NCBI GenBank assembly: GCA_012031455.1
Contig: JAAUTM010000011.1
Span: 1 to 11,207, forward strand
From: Phycisphaerales bacterium
GTDB lineage: Bacteria > Planctomycetota > Phycisphaerae > Phycisphaerales > Phycisphaeraceae
Direction of reading: 5' to 3'
Length of the DNA stretch: 11,207 nt
The notes beneath the pieces were generated by a model. That model worked only from the letters and a program-made list of their open reading frames with translations. It made no database searches and was not told where the DNA came from. Made by a program: the position numbers and the translations under genes. Positions 1-8,098 of the stretch are shown in pieces (position 1 is the stretch's first letter; every line of letters starts with the position of its first letter).

Positions 1-1
1 G

Positions 2-889
2 GCGGATTCATCGGGGGGACGCTGTTTGTCGCCGGGGGTGGTGATGGCGCTGGAGGTGGTGGAAGTGGGCGGTCAGCGTACGGCTGCACGGAGGCAAAGC
101 AGAGACAGCGCCCTGCTCACCGGCGGGCCACGTACACAGCTTGGGCTGGCTTGCAGGGTGACTGTCAATCAGCTCAGGGAGCAATTCCCGCAGCGTGTCA
201 AAGTCCAACATGTCCTTCAGTGGAACGAGCCAATGCGTTCTGTGGAAATGGTGGAACAGGTGTGCTTTGAGGATTTGGTGCTTGAGGAAAAAGCGCGGGG
301 AGCAAAGCCCGATGACACTCAGGCGGCAACGCTTCTGGCCGAGAAACTGGTGGCAGGCGATATCCGGCTCAAACATTGGGACGAGCAGGTGGAGCAGTGG
401 CTGGTGCGGGTGCGATGCTTGGCGCAATGGTTCCCGGAGAAAAACTTGTTGCGTTATGACGGGGATGACATGCGGGTGATTTATGCAGAGATGTGTCAGG
501 GCTGTGTGCGTGCGAGTCAGGTGGAAGAGTTGCCGGTGCTCGAAGCGCTGAAGAATGCACTGTCATGGGAGGACCGGGATTGGGTCGAGCGCATGGCTCC
601 GACGAGTATCAAGCTGCCGGGTTTGGATTGGAAGGGTAGACCGATGAAGATGAAAGTGGAATATCGGGAAGGCCAGCCACCCACCGGCCTGGCGAAAATT
701 CAGGAGCTTTACGAACTCAAAGAGACACCGACGATCGCGCAGGGTCGGGTGAAAATGAGGCTGGAAATATTGGGCCCCAATTATCGCCCCGTGCAGATGA
801 CCGAAGATTTGGGGGGATTCTGGAAAAATCTTTACCCGGTGCTCAAGAAGGAATTGCAGCGGAAGTATCCCCGGCACCAGTGGCGGTGA
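2..889 (+). CDS. hrpB: ATP-dependent helicase HrpB, C-terminal part (cut by window edge)
   Basis: This is the last ~295 residues of an HrpB-type DExH-box helicase; the helicase core lies left of the window. The frame is open from base 2 with no start needed, so the TTG at 26 and the internal ATGs are not real starts. Family hallmarks are a GGR motif at the left edge, FEDLVLEEK, the segment WDEQVEQWLVRVRCLAQWFP, the ETPxIAxGRV stretch, and the closing signature GPNYRPVQMTEDLGGFW followed by LKKELQRKYPRHQW, all typical of the HrpB C-terminal domain. HrpB is a presumed RNA helicase of poorly defined role. Unlike its neighbours the visible part has no frameshift. It converges on the HEAT lipoprotein gene with 86 bases between the stops and no clear terminator. 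Identification is firm; the first ~40 residues align less well with the family. Confidence 0.9.
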   Translation, partial: ADSSGGRCLSPGVVMALEVVEVGGQRTAARRQSRDSALLTGGPRTQLGLACRVTVNQLREQFPQRVKVQHVLQWNEPMRSVEMVEQVCFEDLVLEEKARGAKPDDTQAATLLAEKLVAGDIRLKHWDEQVEQWLVRVRCLAQWFPEKNLLRYDGDDMRVIYAEMCQGCVRASQVEELPVLEALKNALSWEDRDWVERMAPTSIKLPGLDWKGRPMKMKVEYREGQPPTGLAKIQELYELKETPTIAQGRVKMRLEILGPNYRPVQMTEDLGGFWKNLYPVLKKELQRKYPRHQWR

Positions 890-975
890 GCGGTTGATTT
901 ATAACAACCAACCTGGACATCAGTAAACACCACGCGATTACGTTTGTGACTCTGACTGATTTGGAACGAACCTGT

Positions 976-2021
976 TTACCCCGCACGACCGCTACTGTAC
1001 TTAAGAACCGCTGAGGCTGCAGCCAGTCGCACGGCTTCCTCACTGTCATCAAGCATCAGGGCCAATTGCCGGGCTGCTTTCTGATTTTTGAAAAGCCCCA
1101 GAGTCAATGCCGCCTGAGTGCGTTGCAGGGGACTGCTGGATTGGGCGGACTTGAGGGCCACATCCAGGCCATCTTCCCTGCCGAAGCGGGCGAGGGTGGC
1201 AGCGGCAGCAAGTTGCTGTTCCACGGGCGGTGTGCCCAGCAGGGGTTCGATGGCTTTTTCAAAACGACGGTCCTGAAGTTCACCCACCATCAGCACGGCT
1301 GCCACCCGGATTTCATCCTCCGGTGCATAGGCTGCGTAAGCACGCATGGCATCAATCACCGAATCGTCTCCCAATCGCAGCATGGCTTCGACGATTTGTA
1401 ACCGCACGATGCGTTCCTGCGTGGGCGAAGCACGGGGCAGATTCACCTGCGCCATTTCGCGCAACATCGGGATGGCTGAGGGTTCCCCCAACAAGCCCAG
1501 CAACATGGCGATGTTGCCTCGGGTGGTCGGGCTGGGGCTGGAGAGCATGCTGGCAAGCGGGGAGATGTCCACCTTTACCGCACAGCGGCGAAGAGCAACG
1601 AGGGCAGCTGCCCGTACGGATTCATTACCATCTGCAACCTGGCGCGAGCATCAGGAATAAGCGATGACAATCGCAACTTACCCATGACGGTGAGGGCCAC
1701 GAAACGCACTGCCGGGTTATCGTCACGTATTCCCTGAGCCAGCATATCGCGTGCATGTTCGGGCATATCCTGCGCAGCTTCCAAGGCGTTGGTACGTAAG
1801 CCAGCCAGGGGGCTTTCGGCAGCAGCCTGCACAATTTCAAGAGCCTTGGCGCGATGTTCGAAAAGGAACCCACGCGGGTCGGCAATTTCATTGCCAGGTG
1901 TTGGTGCGGTCGGGTAGGTCAATCCGCCGCTGCCCTGCTGCGGAGCAGGCTGGCAACCTGTGAGTAGCAGCAGGTTGAGTGTAAGGAACATGAACCCGAA
2001 TTGAATACCATGGATTTTCAT
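976..2021 (-). CDS. HEAT-repeat lipoprotein, one frameshift
   Basis: The gene starts at ATG 2021, preceded by an AGGGGA Shine-Dalgarno sequence 8 bases away. The first 23 residues form a lipoprotein signal peptide (n-region MKIHG, hydrophobic core, lipobox LLTGC with Cys23). The rest consists of HEAT-like helical repeats with PAVRFVALTVMGKL, ESVRAAALVALRRC, EIRVAAVLMVGEL and EEAVRLAAASAVLKY as clear units. The reading frame breaks near 1641-1642: the first segment would end at 1575, but the repeats continue in the next frame. One missing C (CC for CCC on the coding strand) restores a 348-residue protein reading DARAQVADGNESVRAAALVAL across the join. HEAT repeats are protein-interaction scaffolds; no enzymatic residues are seen and the partner is unknown. 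It lies 92 bases downstream of lnt and may be cotranscribed with it or have its own promoter. Confidence 0.8.
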
Positions 2022-2029
2022 AAAGTCAT

Positions 2030-2035
2030 TCCCCT
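2030..2035 (-). promoter_or_regulatory. Ribosome binding site of the HEAT lipoprotein
   Basis: On the - strand AGGGGA lies 8 bases before ATG 2021. It supports this start over any internal one, because only this start includes the full lipoprotein signal peptide. Confidence 0.6.
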
Positions 2036-2044
2036 GAGTTGTGG

Positions 2045-2060
2045 ATGCAGTTTACTGCAT
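2045..2060. promoter_or_regulatory. Perfect dyad ATGCAG-TTTA-CTGCAT upstream of the HEAT gene
   Basis: A perfect 6+6 inverted repeat with a 4-base centre lies 24 bases before the HEAT gene start, where an operator or 5'-UTR hairpin could act. On the - strand no T-run follows, so it is not a standard terminator for lnt. A regulatory role is inference only. Confidence 0.3.
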
Positions 2061-2096
2061 TGCATGAAATCCGTCGCCGTGACCCTTGCCACACTT

Positions 2097-2109
2097 TTGT
2101 TAATAACAA
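2097..2109. promoter_or_regulatory. AT-rich dyad TTGTTA-A-TAACAA just after lnt
   Basis: This is a perfect 13-base palindrome with a single central base, starting 4 bases after the lnt stop on the - strand. The one-base centre is too tight for an RNA hairpin with a full stem, so a protein-binding site is more likely than a terminator. No regulator can be assigned from the sequence. Confidence 0.25.
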
Positions 2110-2113
2110 GTCA

Positions 2114-4073
2114 TCATTTGGTCGTTGCTGGCTTTCTGCTGAACCGGACTTTTATCAGTGTCATGAACAGGAGTGCCCCGGTCATCATGACCATCGAACG
2201 GATGGGCAGGTCGCCCCATTTGCCATAGAACGTGGAACGCGGATCAAGGGCTAATTCATGGATAGCCACCCCGGCCACATCCTGTGACAGTCCATTGGTC
2301 ACAACCAGTTTCTCAATGCGACCGGAACTGTTGATAAACCCGCTGATCCCGGTGTTGACGGCACGGGCGGTGGGCATGCCAAGTTCGATGCTGCGCAGGC
2401 TGGCGATCTGCAGATGCTGCCAGGGTTGGTGGCTGCGGGCAAACCAGCCATCGTTGGTGGAGGTTGGCAATCAGATCAGCACGTTTATTTCCCTGCGAGT
2501 CATAGGCGAGTCTCCGACATGCACGCGGAACCGCATCTTCAAAACAGATCGGTGTCACCACACGAAGGGGTTTCTGCGCAGGGGTCGATGCGTCTTTCTT
2601 CGCCGCTCGCTCCTGCTCGTGGTTTGGTTGATCACTATCCCGCATGGCTGAGCCTCCGGTAGTGACTGTGTTGGTCAATGTATCTGACAAAGGCTCCTCA
2701 ACCGTATGCTTGGCCCTCACCCCGACCCTCTCCCGGGGGGAGAGGGGGCGTATTTCAAACACCACCAGCGACTTGCCGGGTTGCAGGGTGTAATCGAATT
2801 CGTAGGGGGTAAGATGGCGAATGAACTGGCGTTTGAGCCAGGGCCAATCTTCCACCCAGGGCACGTATTCACCAAAGGGCACGCGGTGCATTTTCTGATA
2901 AGGCAAAGGATCACGCTGGCCGGTGGGCCGGTACAGCACCGCAGCATTGAAAGCCCCGGCGGGACGAACATAATTGCGTGCATCTTCGCCTTGGTAGGTT
3001 TCCCAATTCCACCAGGGCGTGCCGACCATCAGGTGTATGCCAAGTTCACGAGTGAGTTGGATGATACTTTGATGGTAGTAGGCACTGCCGGGCAATCCCT
3101 TTTCCGCATCGTCGATGTACTTCAGTGATCCTTCATCCAGTGGTCGTGGTACCACCGTTTCCGTCCACAAAACGAACCGGGGCATCCCTTCGTGTTTTTT
3201 TTAATTCCTCTGCTGCCTGCCGGGTCATGGATAGTAGTTCCGTCCATTCTTCCTGCAAACGCTCGGGGGTGGGTTGTATTTTGTTGAATTGCGGGAGGTT
3301 GGTCTGCACCACGGCCACGGCTGCCCTGGCCCAGGTGGATGAGGATGGTCGATGAATTGCCTGCTGATAGACAAAATAGAAAACTAGGCCCCAACATAAA
3401 ATGAATGTATTTGATACCACAATAAAATATCTTGAATTCATACTCCGCCACGAGGCTGTATCTTTGTATCGTGATGAGTAGAAAAAGCGAACTCCATCAA
3501 TACAAAACCCGCTGGTCATTGCCACGAGGAAACTGATGCCCATCTCGCCGAAGATGGAGGCAAGTTGCGCGATCGTGGGGGTTTCATGGGATACCTGCCA
3601 GGGTGCCAGGGCGTGACCCAAGGCGTACCACCCGAAGCCACCGGAGGGGAAGTGCCCTCGCAGCCATTCAAAACTGACCCAGGCCATGGGCAGGGCAAGT
3701 GTGGCTGGAATTCGCCAGTGTTTGACCAGCATTCGGAAGACCAAAAGTGCAGCGGGGAAGTGCAATCCAAGGTAGATGCACATGGCCCACCATCCGCCGA
3801 AGGTGACGGGGATCATCCACCGCATCATCACCAGCCAGCCGAGGTAGCTGACAAGTAGGTGGTCCAAAACAATCTGCGGGCACAGGGGGCATACAGGGCG
3901 AGCAAGCCCATGGGAATCAGAGCGAAATAGATGAGTGGCCACCAGCCTGGTTTGGGGAACGACAGGGCCAGCATGAGCATGGATAGCGCAGACAACCCCA
4001 GATAAAGCCATAGCGGTAGCCGGGGCATGGCAGGCGTATCGGGTCGGCTTGGGCTTTGAACCTTTTGATTCAT
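2114..4073 (-). CDS. lnt: Apolipoprotein N-acyltransferase Lnt, three frameshifts
   Basis: Lnt is the inner-membrane enzyme that transfers the third acyl chain to the N-terminal Cys of lipoproteins. The N-terminal half has several membrane segments (WLYLGLSALSMLMLALSF, later WGLVFYFVYQQ). The C-terminal half is a nitrilase-like domain with the expected triad: Glu in WTETVVP, Lys in YQKMHRVPFGEYVP, Cys in TPICFED (codon 2546-2544). NDGWFARSHQPWQHLQ and RAVNTGISGFI follow, then a last membrane helix. The frame breaks near 3852 (one G missing), at the T8 run 3195-3202 (one base extra) and at 2459-2460 (one C extra). Restored, it gives about 652 residues, longer than the ~510 of E. coli Lnt. About 60 extra residues lie between VFEIRPL and LRVVTPICFED and include a REP-like repeat. 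ATG 4073 is preferred; GTG 4079, two codons upstream in the same frame, is possible. The RBS is weak. A frame-broken pseudogene is possible, but intact catalytic residues argue against it. Confidence 0.88.
2714..2750. repeat. REP-like palindromic repeat inside lnt
   Basis: The + strand reads CCCTCACCCCGA and then CCCTCTCCC-GGG-GGGAGAGGG, a perfect 9-bp stem (2726-2734 with 2738-2746) around a 3-base loop. Its head-plus-palindrome form resembles dispersed intergenic repeats seen in many proteobacterial and planctomycete genomes. On the - strand it is translated in the lnt frame as PLSPRERVGVRA. It sits at one end of a ~60-residue hydrophilic insert just before the catalytic Cys motif. I see no second copy in this window, so its status as a dispersed repeat is inferred from its form. 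Confidence 0.6.
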
Positions 4074-4111
4074 CCGCACAGATTACCAGCGCGCCAGTCG
4101 GGTGGCTTTTC

Positions 4112-4142
4112 AATAAAAACCCCGCAGCAAAATCGGCGGGGT
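4112..4142 (-). terminator. Intrinsic terminator after xerC
   Basis: On the - strand ACCCCGC (4142-4136) pairs with GCGGGGT (4125-4119) around a 10-base loop and is followed directly by a T-rich tract (TTTTATT, 4118-4112). It begins 44 bases past the xerC stop at 4187 and ends before the lnt start, so lnt probably has its own promoter or depends on readthrough. The + strand has no T-run after the stem, so it is one-directional. Confidence 0.85.
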
Positions 4143-4186
4143 GGGTGGTGTGAGTTGGATTTACAAGATAAAGATTTATTCGTGGG

Positions 4187-5251
4187 TCAGCCTGCATCCA
4201 TGCCAATAGATTTACACCGCACGGGGTGGGCCTGGTCGTATGCAGTGCGAAGACGCATGCTGGACAGGTGGGTGTAAACCTGAGTGGTGGAGAGCGACTG
4301 GTGGCCGAGCAGTTCCTGTACCGAGCGCAGGTCGGCCCCATTGTCCAGCAGGTGGGTGGCAAAGGAATGACGCAGGGTGTGCGGGCTGATGGAAAGGTCC
4401 AGGCCGGAGAGGCGCAGATATTTGTCGAGCTTACGGCGAACGCTTCGGCTGGAGAGCCTGCCTCCGTTTTTATTGATGAACAGCGGGACGTTGGGGTTGT
4501 TCATCATCCGTTCACGAAGAAAGGCAAAGCGCTGGTCGCCTTCCTGCAAGAGGATGTAATGGCGGATGGCTGCCAGAGCGTGGCTGCCCAGAGGAACGAT
4601 GCGTTCACGTTTGCCCTTGCCACGGACATGGATGGTTTGTTTCATCGAGTTCAATGTCGTTGCGGTTGAGGTCCACCAGTTCGCTGACGCGCACACCAGT
4701 GGAATAAAGGGTTTCGAGAATGGCTCGGTCACGGGCCCCCAGAGTTTCACGGGCATCGGGGGTGGAAAGCAGTTTTTCGACATCATCAACACCCATGGCC
4801 TTGGGCAGGCGTTTGGCCTGTTTGGGGGTGCGGATCAGCAGCATGGGGGTTGGCGGGAATATTGCTGCGTTTGGTCAGCCATTTGTGGAAGGATCGCAGC
4901 GTGGCGATTTTTGCGGGCCACGGTGGAGGTGGAGTAGGCGAAACTATCCAGGTGGGCCAGATAGGCACGCAGGGAGACGGGGTCCGCAGCTTTGATACGC
5001 AGATCGACCTGAGTCTCCGCCATGACCGGGGCAGCGATTGCCACTGAACCGGTGATGGATTCGGTAGGCAAAGTCACGGTGGGAGCCGGTTCGCCCGACG
5101 CAGTGCCCGATGGCTGGGCATGAACCAGTTCAGAGCAGAGAAACTCAACGTACTGGCGCAGGTCGGCCTCGTAACAGCGCGCAGTGTAAGGGGAGAAATG
5201 ACGCTCAAAACGCAGGTAGTTGGCGAACTGGGCGATCAGTGAACTTTCCAT
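4187..5251 (-). CDS. xerC: Tyrosine recombinase XerC/XerD, three frameshifts
   Basis: A site-specific recombinase of the Xer type, which resolves chromosome dimers at dif during division. The N-terminal SAM-like core-binding domain (FANYLRFERHFSPYTARCYEADLRQY) is followed, after an unusual ~45-residue linker, by STSTVARKIATLRSFHKWL. The catalytic domain has all six residues: Arg in STGVRVSEL, Lys in VRGKGKRERIVPL, His and Arg in SPHTLRHSFATHLL, His in LLGHQSLSTTQ and the Tyr nucleophile in QVYTHLS. The frame breaks at 4908-4912 (A5 for A4), 4845-4849 (C5 for C4) and 4636-4638 (A3 for A2), each with one extra base on the coding strand. Correction gives 353 residues; typical XerC is about 300. 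ATG 5251 has a strong RBS. XerC and XerD cannot be told apart with certainty, and no integrase-type context, att site or cargo is visible. Confidence 0.88.
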
Positions 5252-5258
5252 AGCAAGG

Positions 5259-5264
5259 CTCCTT
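5259..5264 (-). promoter_or_regulatory. Ribosome binding site of xerC
   Basis: AAGGAG on the - strand, 7 bases before ATG 5251, is the best Shine-Dalgarno match in the window and fixes the xerC start. The 237-base gap up to the next gene (5252-5488) shows no other gene and no convincing promoter. Confidence 0.75.
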
Positions 5265-5488
5265 CCAATACAAAAGAATGCAACAGGCGATTCGGGGGGA
5301 TAGACGAAGTATTTCGAATTTCGGATTTAGCAGGACGACCCGCTGCTGAAGTCGTCGGATTGCGTAAGTGACATCACCAAGGACACGATTAGCGCTGCTA
5401 TGCGCTTCTGGTCTGATGGAATGAGATTCCCTTTGCCCTGTTTCACCTGGAAACAGAGTCAAGGGATACTCACTGAAATTTTGGTGTA

Positions 5489-6346
5489 TTACTCGACGAT
5501 GTATTCGAGTTTACGTATCACCGGATCGGTGATCGGTTTCCAATCGAAAGGCTCATCGGCGGGTTGCTTCGCGATGGGGTTGTGAGGGAATAAGCGTTTT
5601 CGTTCGGCATCAAGCAGGCGGTAGCTCATCACATAGGCAACGAATTCGCTGTAGTGGTCGATGCTGACGCGGTAGCGTCGCCAGGCATCACGCTCGTTCT
5701 GCGGGCCACGCTGGGCGGCATACTTTTCAAGGGCTGCACGGGTGCGCGGGTCGGAGGCATCCAGTACTGAGCCTGTGACTGCCACCGGCTGCGATACGGC
5801 AGACCACTGGTTCCCGCCCGGTCCATCTTCGGTGGGTTGGCGGGTTAGTGCTCGGAGTTTCTCCGCATCGTACTGATCGACTTTTTCCTGAGTGTAAAGC
5901 TCCAGGGTCAGGCCGATTTTGGGCGGATCATAGGGGTCGTAGGCGGTAACAGCCCCGACCACCAGGCCGTCAACACCAAGGGTTTGCAGCAGTTGCAATG
6001 CCTGGGCCTGTGTGGTGATCTGTCGAAGCTCAAGAGCTTCCATGGCACCGATGACACGGTTGACCGGCAGCACATCAAGGTTGCCAGCATTTTCAAGCTG
6101 ACGATGCAGATGATCCGCAAGAGCCAGACCGTCGGCGGAGAGGCTGCCCGACAGATTGGACAGCGGTGCCACCGCCCACACATGACGTGTGGGATAAGGG
6201 CTTTGCAATTCGTCCGCAGGCTTGCTTGAGGCACAACCTGACAGAAGCAAGTTGAACAGGCCCACGAGAACCACGGTGCTGATCAGCCATGACAGCACCG
6301 CAGGCTGGCGCCGATTGCAGGCGAAAATAAACTTTGCACTTGTCAT
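5489..6346 (-). CDS. Lipoprotein with CsgG/LpoB-like domain
   Basis: An intact 285-residue ORF. It begins with a long signal peptide (basic start, hydrophobic segment about residues 18-36) and lipobox LLSGC with Cys38, so it is probably lipid-anchored in the envelope. Residues ~56-150 (VWAVAPLSNLSG, then an ADHLHRQLENAGNLDVLPVNRV helix-strand unit, then GVDGLVVGAVTAYDPYDPPKI) have the pattern of the CsgG, LpoB, GNA1162 and FlgO fold, where small lipoproteins bind or build envelope complexes. Residues 220-250 are basic and helical. An AGGA-type RBS precedes ATG 6346. It lies 118 bases downstream of the TolB-like gene in the same direction and may share its transcript. The fold is a pattern-based guess; the exact role (secretion channel, PBP activator or other) cannot be told. 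Confidence 0.6.
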   Translation of the reverse strand: MTSAKFIFACNRRQPAVLSWLISTVVLVGLFNLLLSGCASSKPADELQSPYPTRHVWAVAPLSNLSGSLSADGLALADHLHRQLENAGNLDVLPVNRVIGAMEALELRQITTQAQALQLLQTLGVDGLVVGAVTAYDPYDPPKIGLTLELYTQEKVDQYDAEKLRALTRQPTEDGPGGNQWSAVSQPVAVTGSVLDASDPRTRAALEKYAAQRGPQNERDAWRRYRVSIDHYSEFVAYVMSYRLLDAERKRLFPHNPIAKQPADEPFDWKPITDPVIRKLEYIVE

Positions 6347-6464
6347 GGCATCCTGCCTGAGTTTTAAGCCGGTCAGCCTCCGCTGCCGGGGACGAATCAG
6401 AATCGAGCATGCGCTGGTGCGCTGAGGGTGTTCCTTAATTCACAACTTCGCTGATACAACATTT

Positions 6465-7949
6465 TCATGGGCCGAAATTCTCGGGGACTTCCACGGAACG
6501 CGACATTCCGGGACCCTGACCATCGTTTTCAACGGGGGTCATCGGTGCAGCAGGGATCAAATTTGTGGCTACCACCGGTGCGGGGGTATCACCCACCGAT
6601 ACCGAGGCCTGCGGCTGGGTTGGAGCAGGTGTTTGCTGAGTCACAGGGGCTGCTTGCGTAGCCGCGGGCGGGGCGGCGTTGGTGATCACCGGCATGACGG
6701 GTGCAATGATAGCCGGAGTAGGTTGATGGGTGGGTTGAACGGATGGAGCGGGCTTAATCGTGGTCGTAATCTGATTGCCAGCCTGTGTGCGCTGCAGGGC
6801 GGCCATGGCGCGTTCAGGGCGAAGGGACCAGATGGTTTCCGGGTCGTATTGACCGGGGCTGCTCACGTAATAGATTTGCCCATCGCTGGCCCAAACCGGC
6901 TGGGTATTGATCTGTGGGTTGGCGGTGAGATTGACCCGGCCTGAGCCATCGGCATGCATGATCCAGATGTCCGCCTGAGCGGGTTTGGTACTCGTGTCAG
7001 GGGTGGAACCAGGGTTGTCCAGAGGATTCATCACCGTGCAGAAAGCTATGAATTTGCCATCGGGGCTCCAATGTGGCGTAAGGCAGGCGGCATTGGCGCC
7101 AACAGCCAGTTCAGTCGGGTGCAGGCCTTCACCATTGACATAATCGATGGTCCAGATGGAGAACCAGCGTGTGCCGCGCTGACGAGCGCGCTGGAAGACG
7201 ATTTTGTTGCCGTTGGGCGACCAGTGGGGAAACAGCCCCGCCCCCAGATAATGTTTCTGGCCGGGCATGTTCAGATCAACCACCACCAGTTCCCATTGGC
7301 CGGAGGAAAGGGATTGGGTGCTGTAAACCAGATGTTTTCCATCGGGGGAAAAACTGGGGTGAATATCGTGGGACGGGTCGCTGGTGATCTGCACGGGCTG
7401 CCCGCCTTCGAGGCTCATCACATAGACATCCATGTTCCCGTTGCGGTTGGAGCAGAAGGCAATTTTCTGTCCATCAGGACTGAAGGTGGGCATGGTGTCC
7501 CAGCCTGGGTCATCGGTCAGACGTGTTACTGCTGAACCTTGCACAGCCTGAAGGTAAAGATCAGGCGTGGGCCGATGACGGGTGGATGCGAAAACAATGT
7601 ATTTCCCGGCTGGGTCAATGGCCGGATCGAAATCGTCCCCTTCGCCGGAGTTGGTCACCTGGCGCAGGTTGTCCAACGCGGCATCGCTTGTCTGAATGGC
7701 AGAGGAAGTGGGTAGCTGACCAAACAAGTGGAACGCTGAAGGTGATATGCGTGAAGGTTCTGATTCGATGCTGGTTGATGCGGTGGTGTCGGCGTTGGTG
7801 GGGGCCACCAGGGAACGCGGCATGGACGGGGGCATGGAAGCCGTGGCAGCAGGGTCTTTGCTAGTGCTGGTGGAAGTCGTGCTGCAACCTGCAAACATAC
7901 CCGCAACCAGCAGGGAGACACTCAGAGATTGAATGCTTTTGTATTTCAT
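6465..7949 (-). CDS. TolB-like beta-propeller lipoprotein
   Basis: An intact protein of 494 residues from ATG 7949. The ORF stays open to 7994, but the 15 extra residues precede an ideal signal peptide (MKYKSIQSLSVSLLV, lipobox AGC with Cys22), so the later start is preferred. Residues 107-364 hold six PD40/TolB-type blades with cores such as MPTFSPDGQKIAF, HPSFSPDGKHLVYS, FPHWSPNGNKIVF and TPHWSPDGKFIAF. A Ser/Thr-rich linker follows the lipid anchor, and residues ~390-480 are a Pro/Ala/Thr/Gln-rich tail. Classical TolB is periplasmic, not lipidated, and encoded with tolQRA and pal. None of those is here, so this is a TolB-related surface or periplasmic propeller, likely for protein contact, and not the canonical Tol component. 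The RBS is weak. Confidence 0.75.
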   Translation of the reverse strand: MKYKSIQSLSVSLLVAGMFAGCSTTSTSTSKDPAATASMPPSMPRSLVAPTNADTTASTSIESEPSRISPSAFHLFGQLPTSSAIQTSDAALDNLRQVTNSGEGDDFDPAIDPAGKYIVFASTRHRPTPDLYLQAVQGSAVTRLTDDPGWDTMPTFSPDGQKIAFCSNRNGNMDVYVMSLEGGQPVQITSDPSHDIHPSFSPDGKHLVYSTQSLSSGQWELVVVDLNMPGQKHYLGAGLFPHWSPNGNKIVFQRARQRGTRWFSIWTIDYVNGEGLHPTELAVGANAACLTPHWSPDGKFIAFCTVMNPLDNPGSTPDTSTKPAQADIWIMHADGSGRVNLTANPQINTQPVWASDGQIYYVSSPGQYDPETIWSLRPERAMAALQRTQAGNQITTTIKPAPSVQPTHQPTPAIIAPVMPVITNAAPPAATQAAPVTQQTPAPTQPQASVSVGDTPAPVVATNLIPAAPMTPVENDGQGPGMSRSVEVPENFGP

Positions 7950-8009
7950 AACAAGGCTCGTGACAGGGGGAGGGTGTATCGGAGACGCCGCCACAAAGAC
8001 AATCGGATG

Positions 8010-8067
8010 GATAACACTGAAGTTATCGGCCGAATGTCACAAGTGACTGCGGAACACGCTCTGTTCC
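8010..8067. promoter_or_regulatory. Cluster of three inverted repeats between dipeptidase and TolB-like genes
   Basis: Three short perfect dyads lie side by side in the 149-base gap: GATAAC-6-GTTATC (8010-8027), GTCAC-AA-GTGAC (8036-8047) and GGAACA-5-TGTTCC (8051-8067). None is followed by a T-run on the - strand, so none is a clear terminator. They could be operators for the TolB-like gene or weak transcript-end hairpins of the dipeptidase. This is inference from symmetry alone. Confidence 0.3.
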
Positions 8068-8098
8068 CTGCACGAACTGTTTATCGGACGGGTATGTA

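Noticed and set aside
34..75. G-rich tract as a quadruplex or repeat
   Set aside because: It is explained as Gly/Val/Glu codons in the HrpB frame and lacks four regular long G-runs.
892..909. GGTTG/CAACC hairpin between hrpB and the HEAT gene
   Set aside because: Only 5 bp with an 8-base loop and no T-run on either strand; not good enough to call a bidirectional terminator.
1066..1660. Long + strand ORFs opposite the HEAT gene
   Set aside because: They are shadows of the HEAT gene; their translations have no domain pattern and no RBS.
2313..3185. Separate protein beginning MPRFVLWTETVVP
   Set aside because: It is the middle of the Lnt nitrilase domain displaced by a frame break, not a free-standing nitrilase. 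Its last ~45 residues are out-of-frame noise.
4080..4362. N-terminal extension of the 409-residue ORF upstream of the Lnt membrane region
   Set aside because: It runs antisense-free but out of frame through the end of xerC and the terminator, and its residues do not resemble any protein. The true Lnt N-terminus lies in the neighbouring frame from 4073.
4187..5251. Integrase of a mobile element or integron
   Set aside because: The sequence is of the housekeeping Xer type. No att repeats, cargo, tRNA or recombination sites are visible, and the neighbours are ordinary chromosomal genes.
5438..5456. CTGTTTC/GAAACAG hairpin downstream of the CsgG/LpoB-like gene
   Set aside because: A clean 7-bp stem, but no T-run follows on the - strand, so a terminator is not supported.
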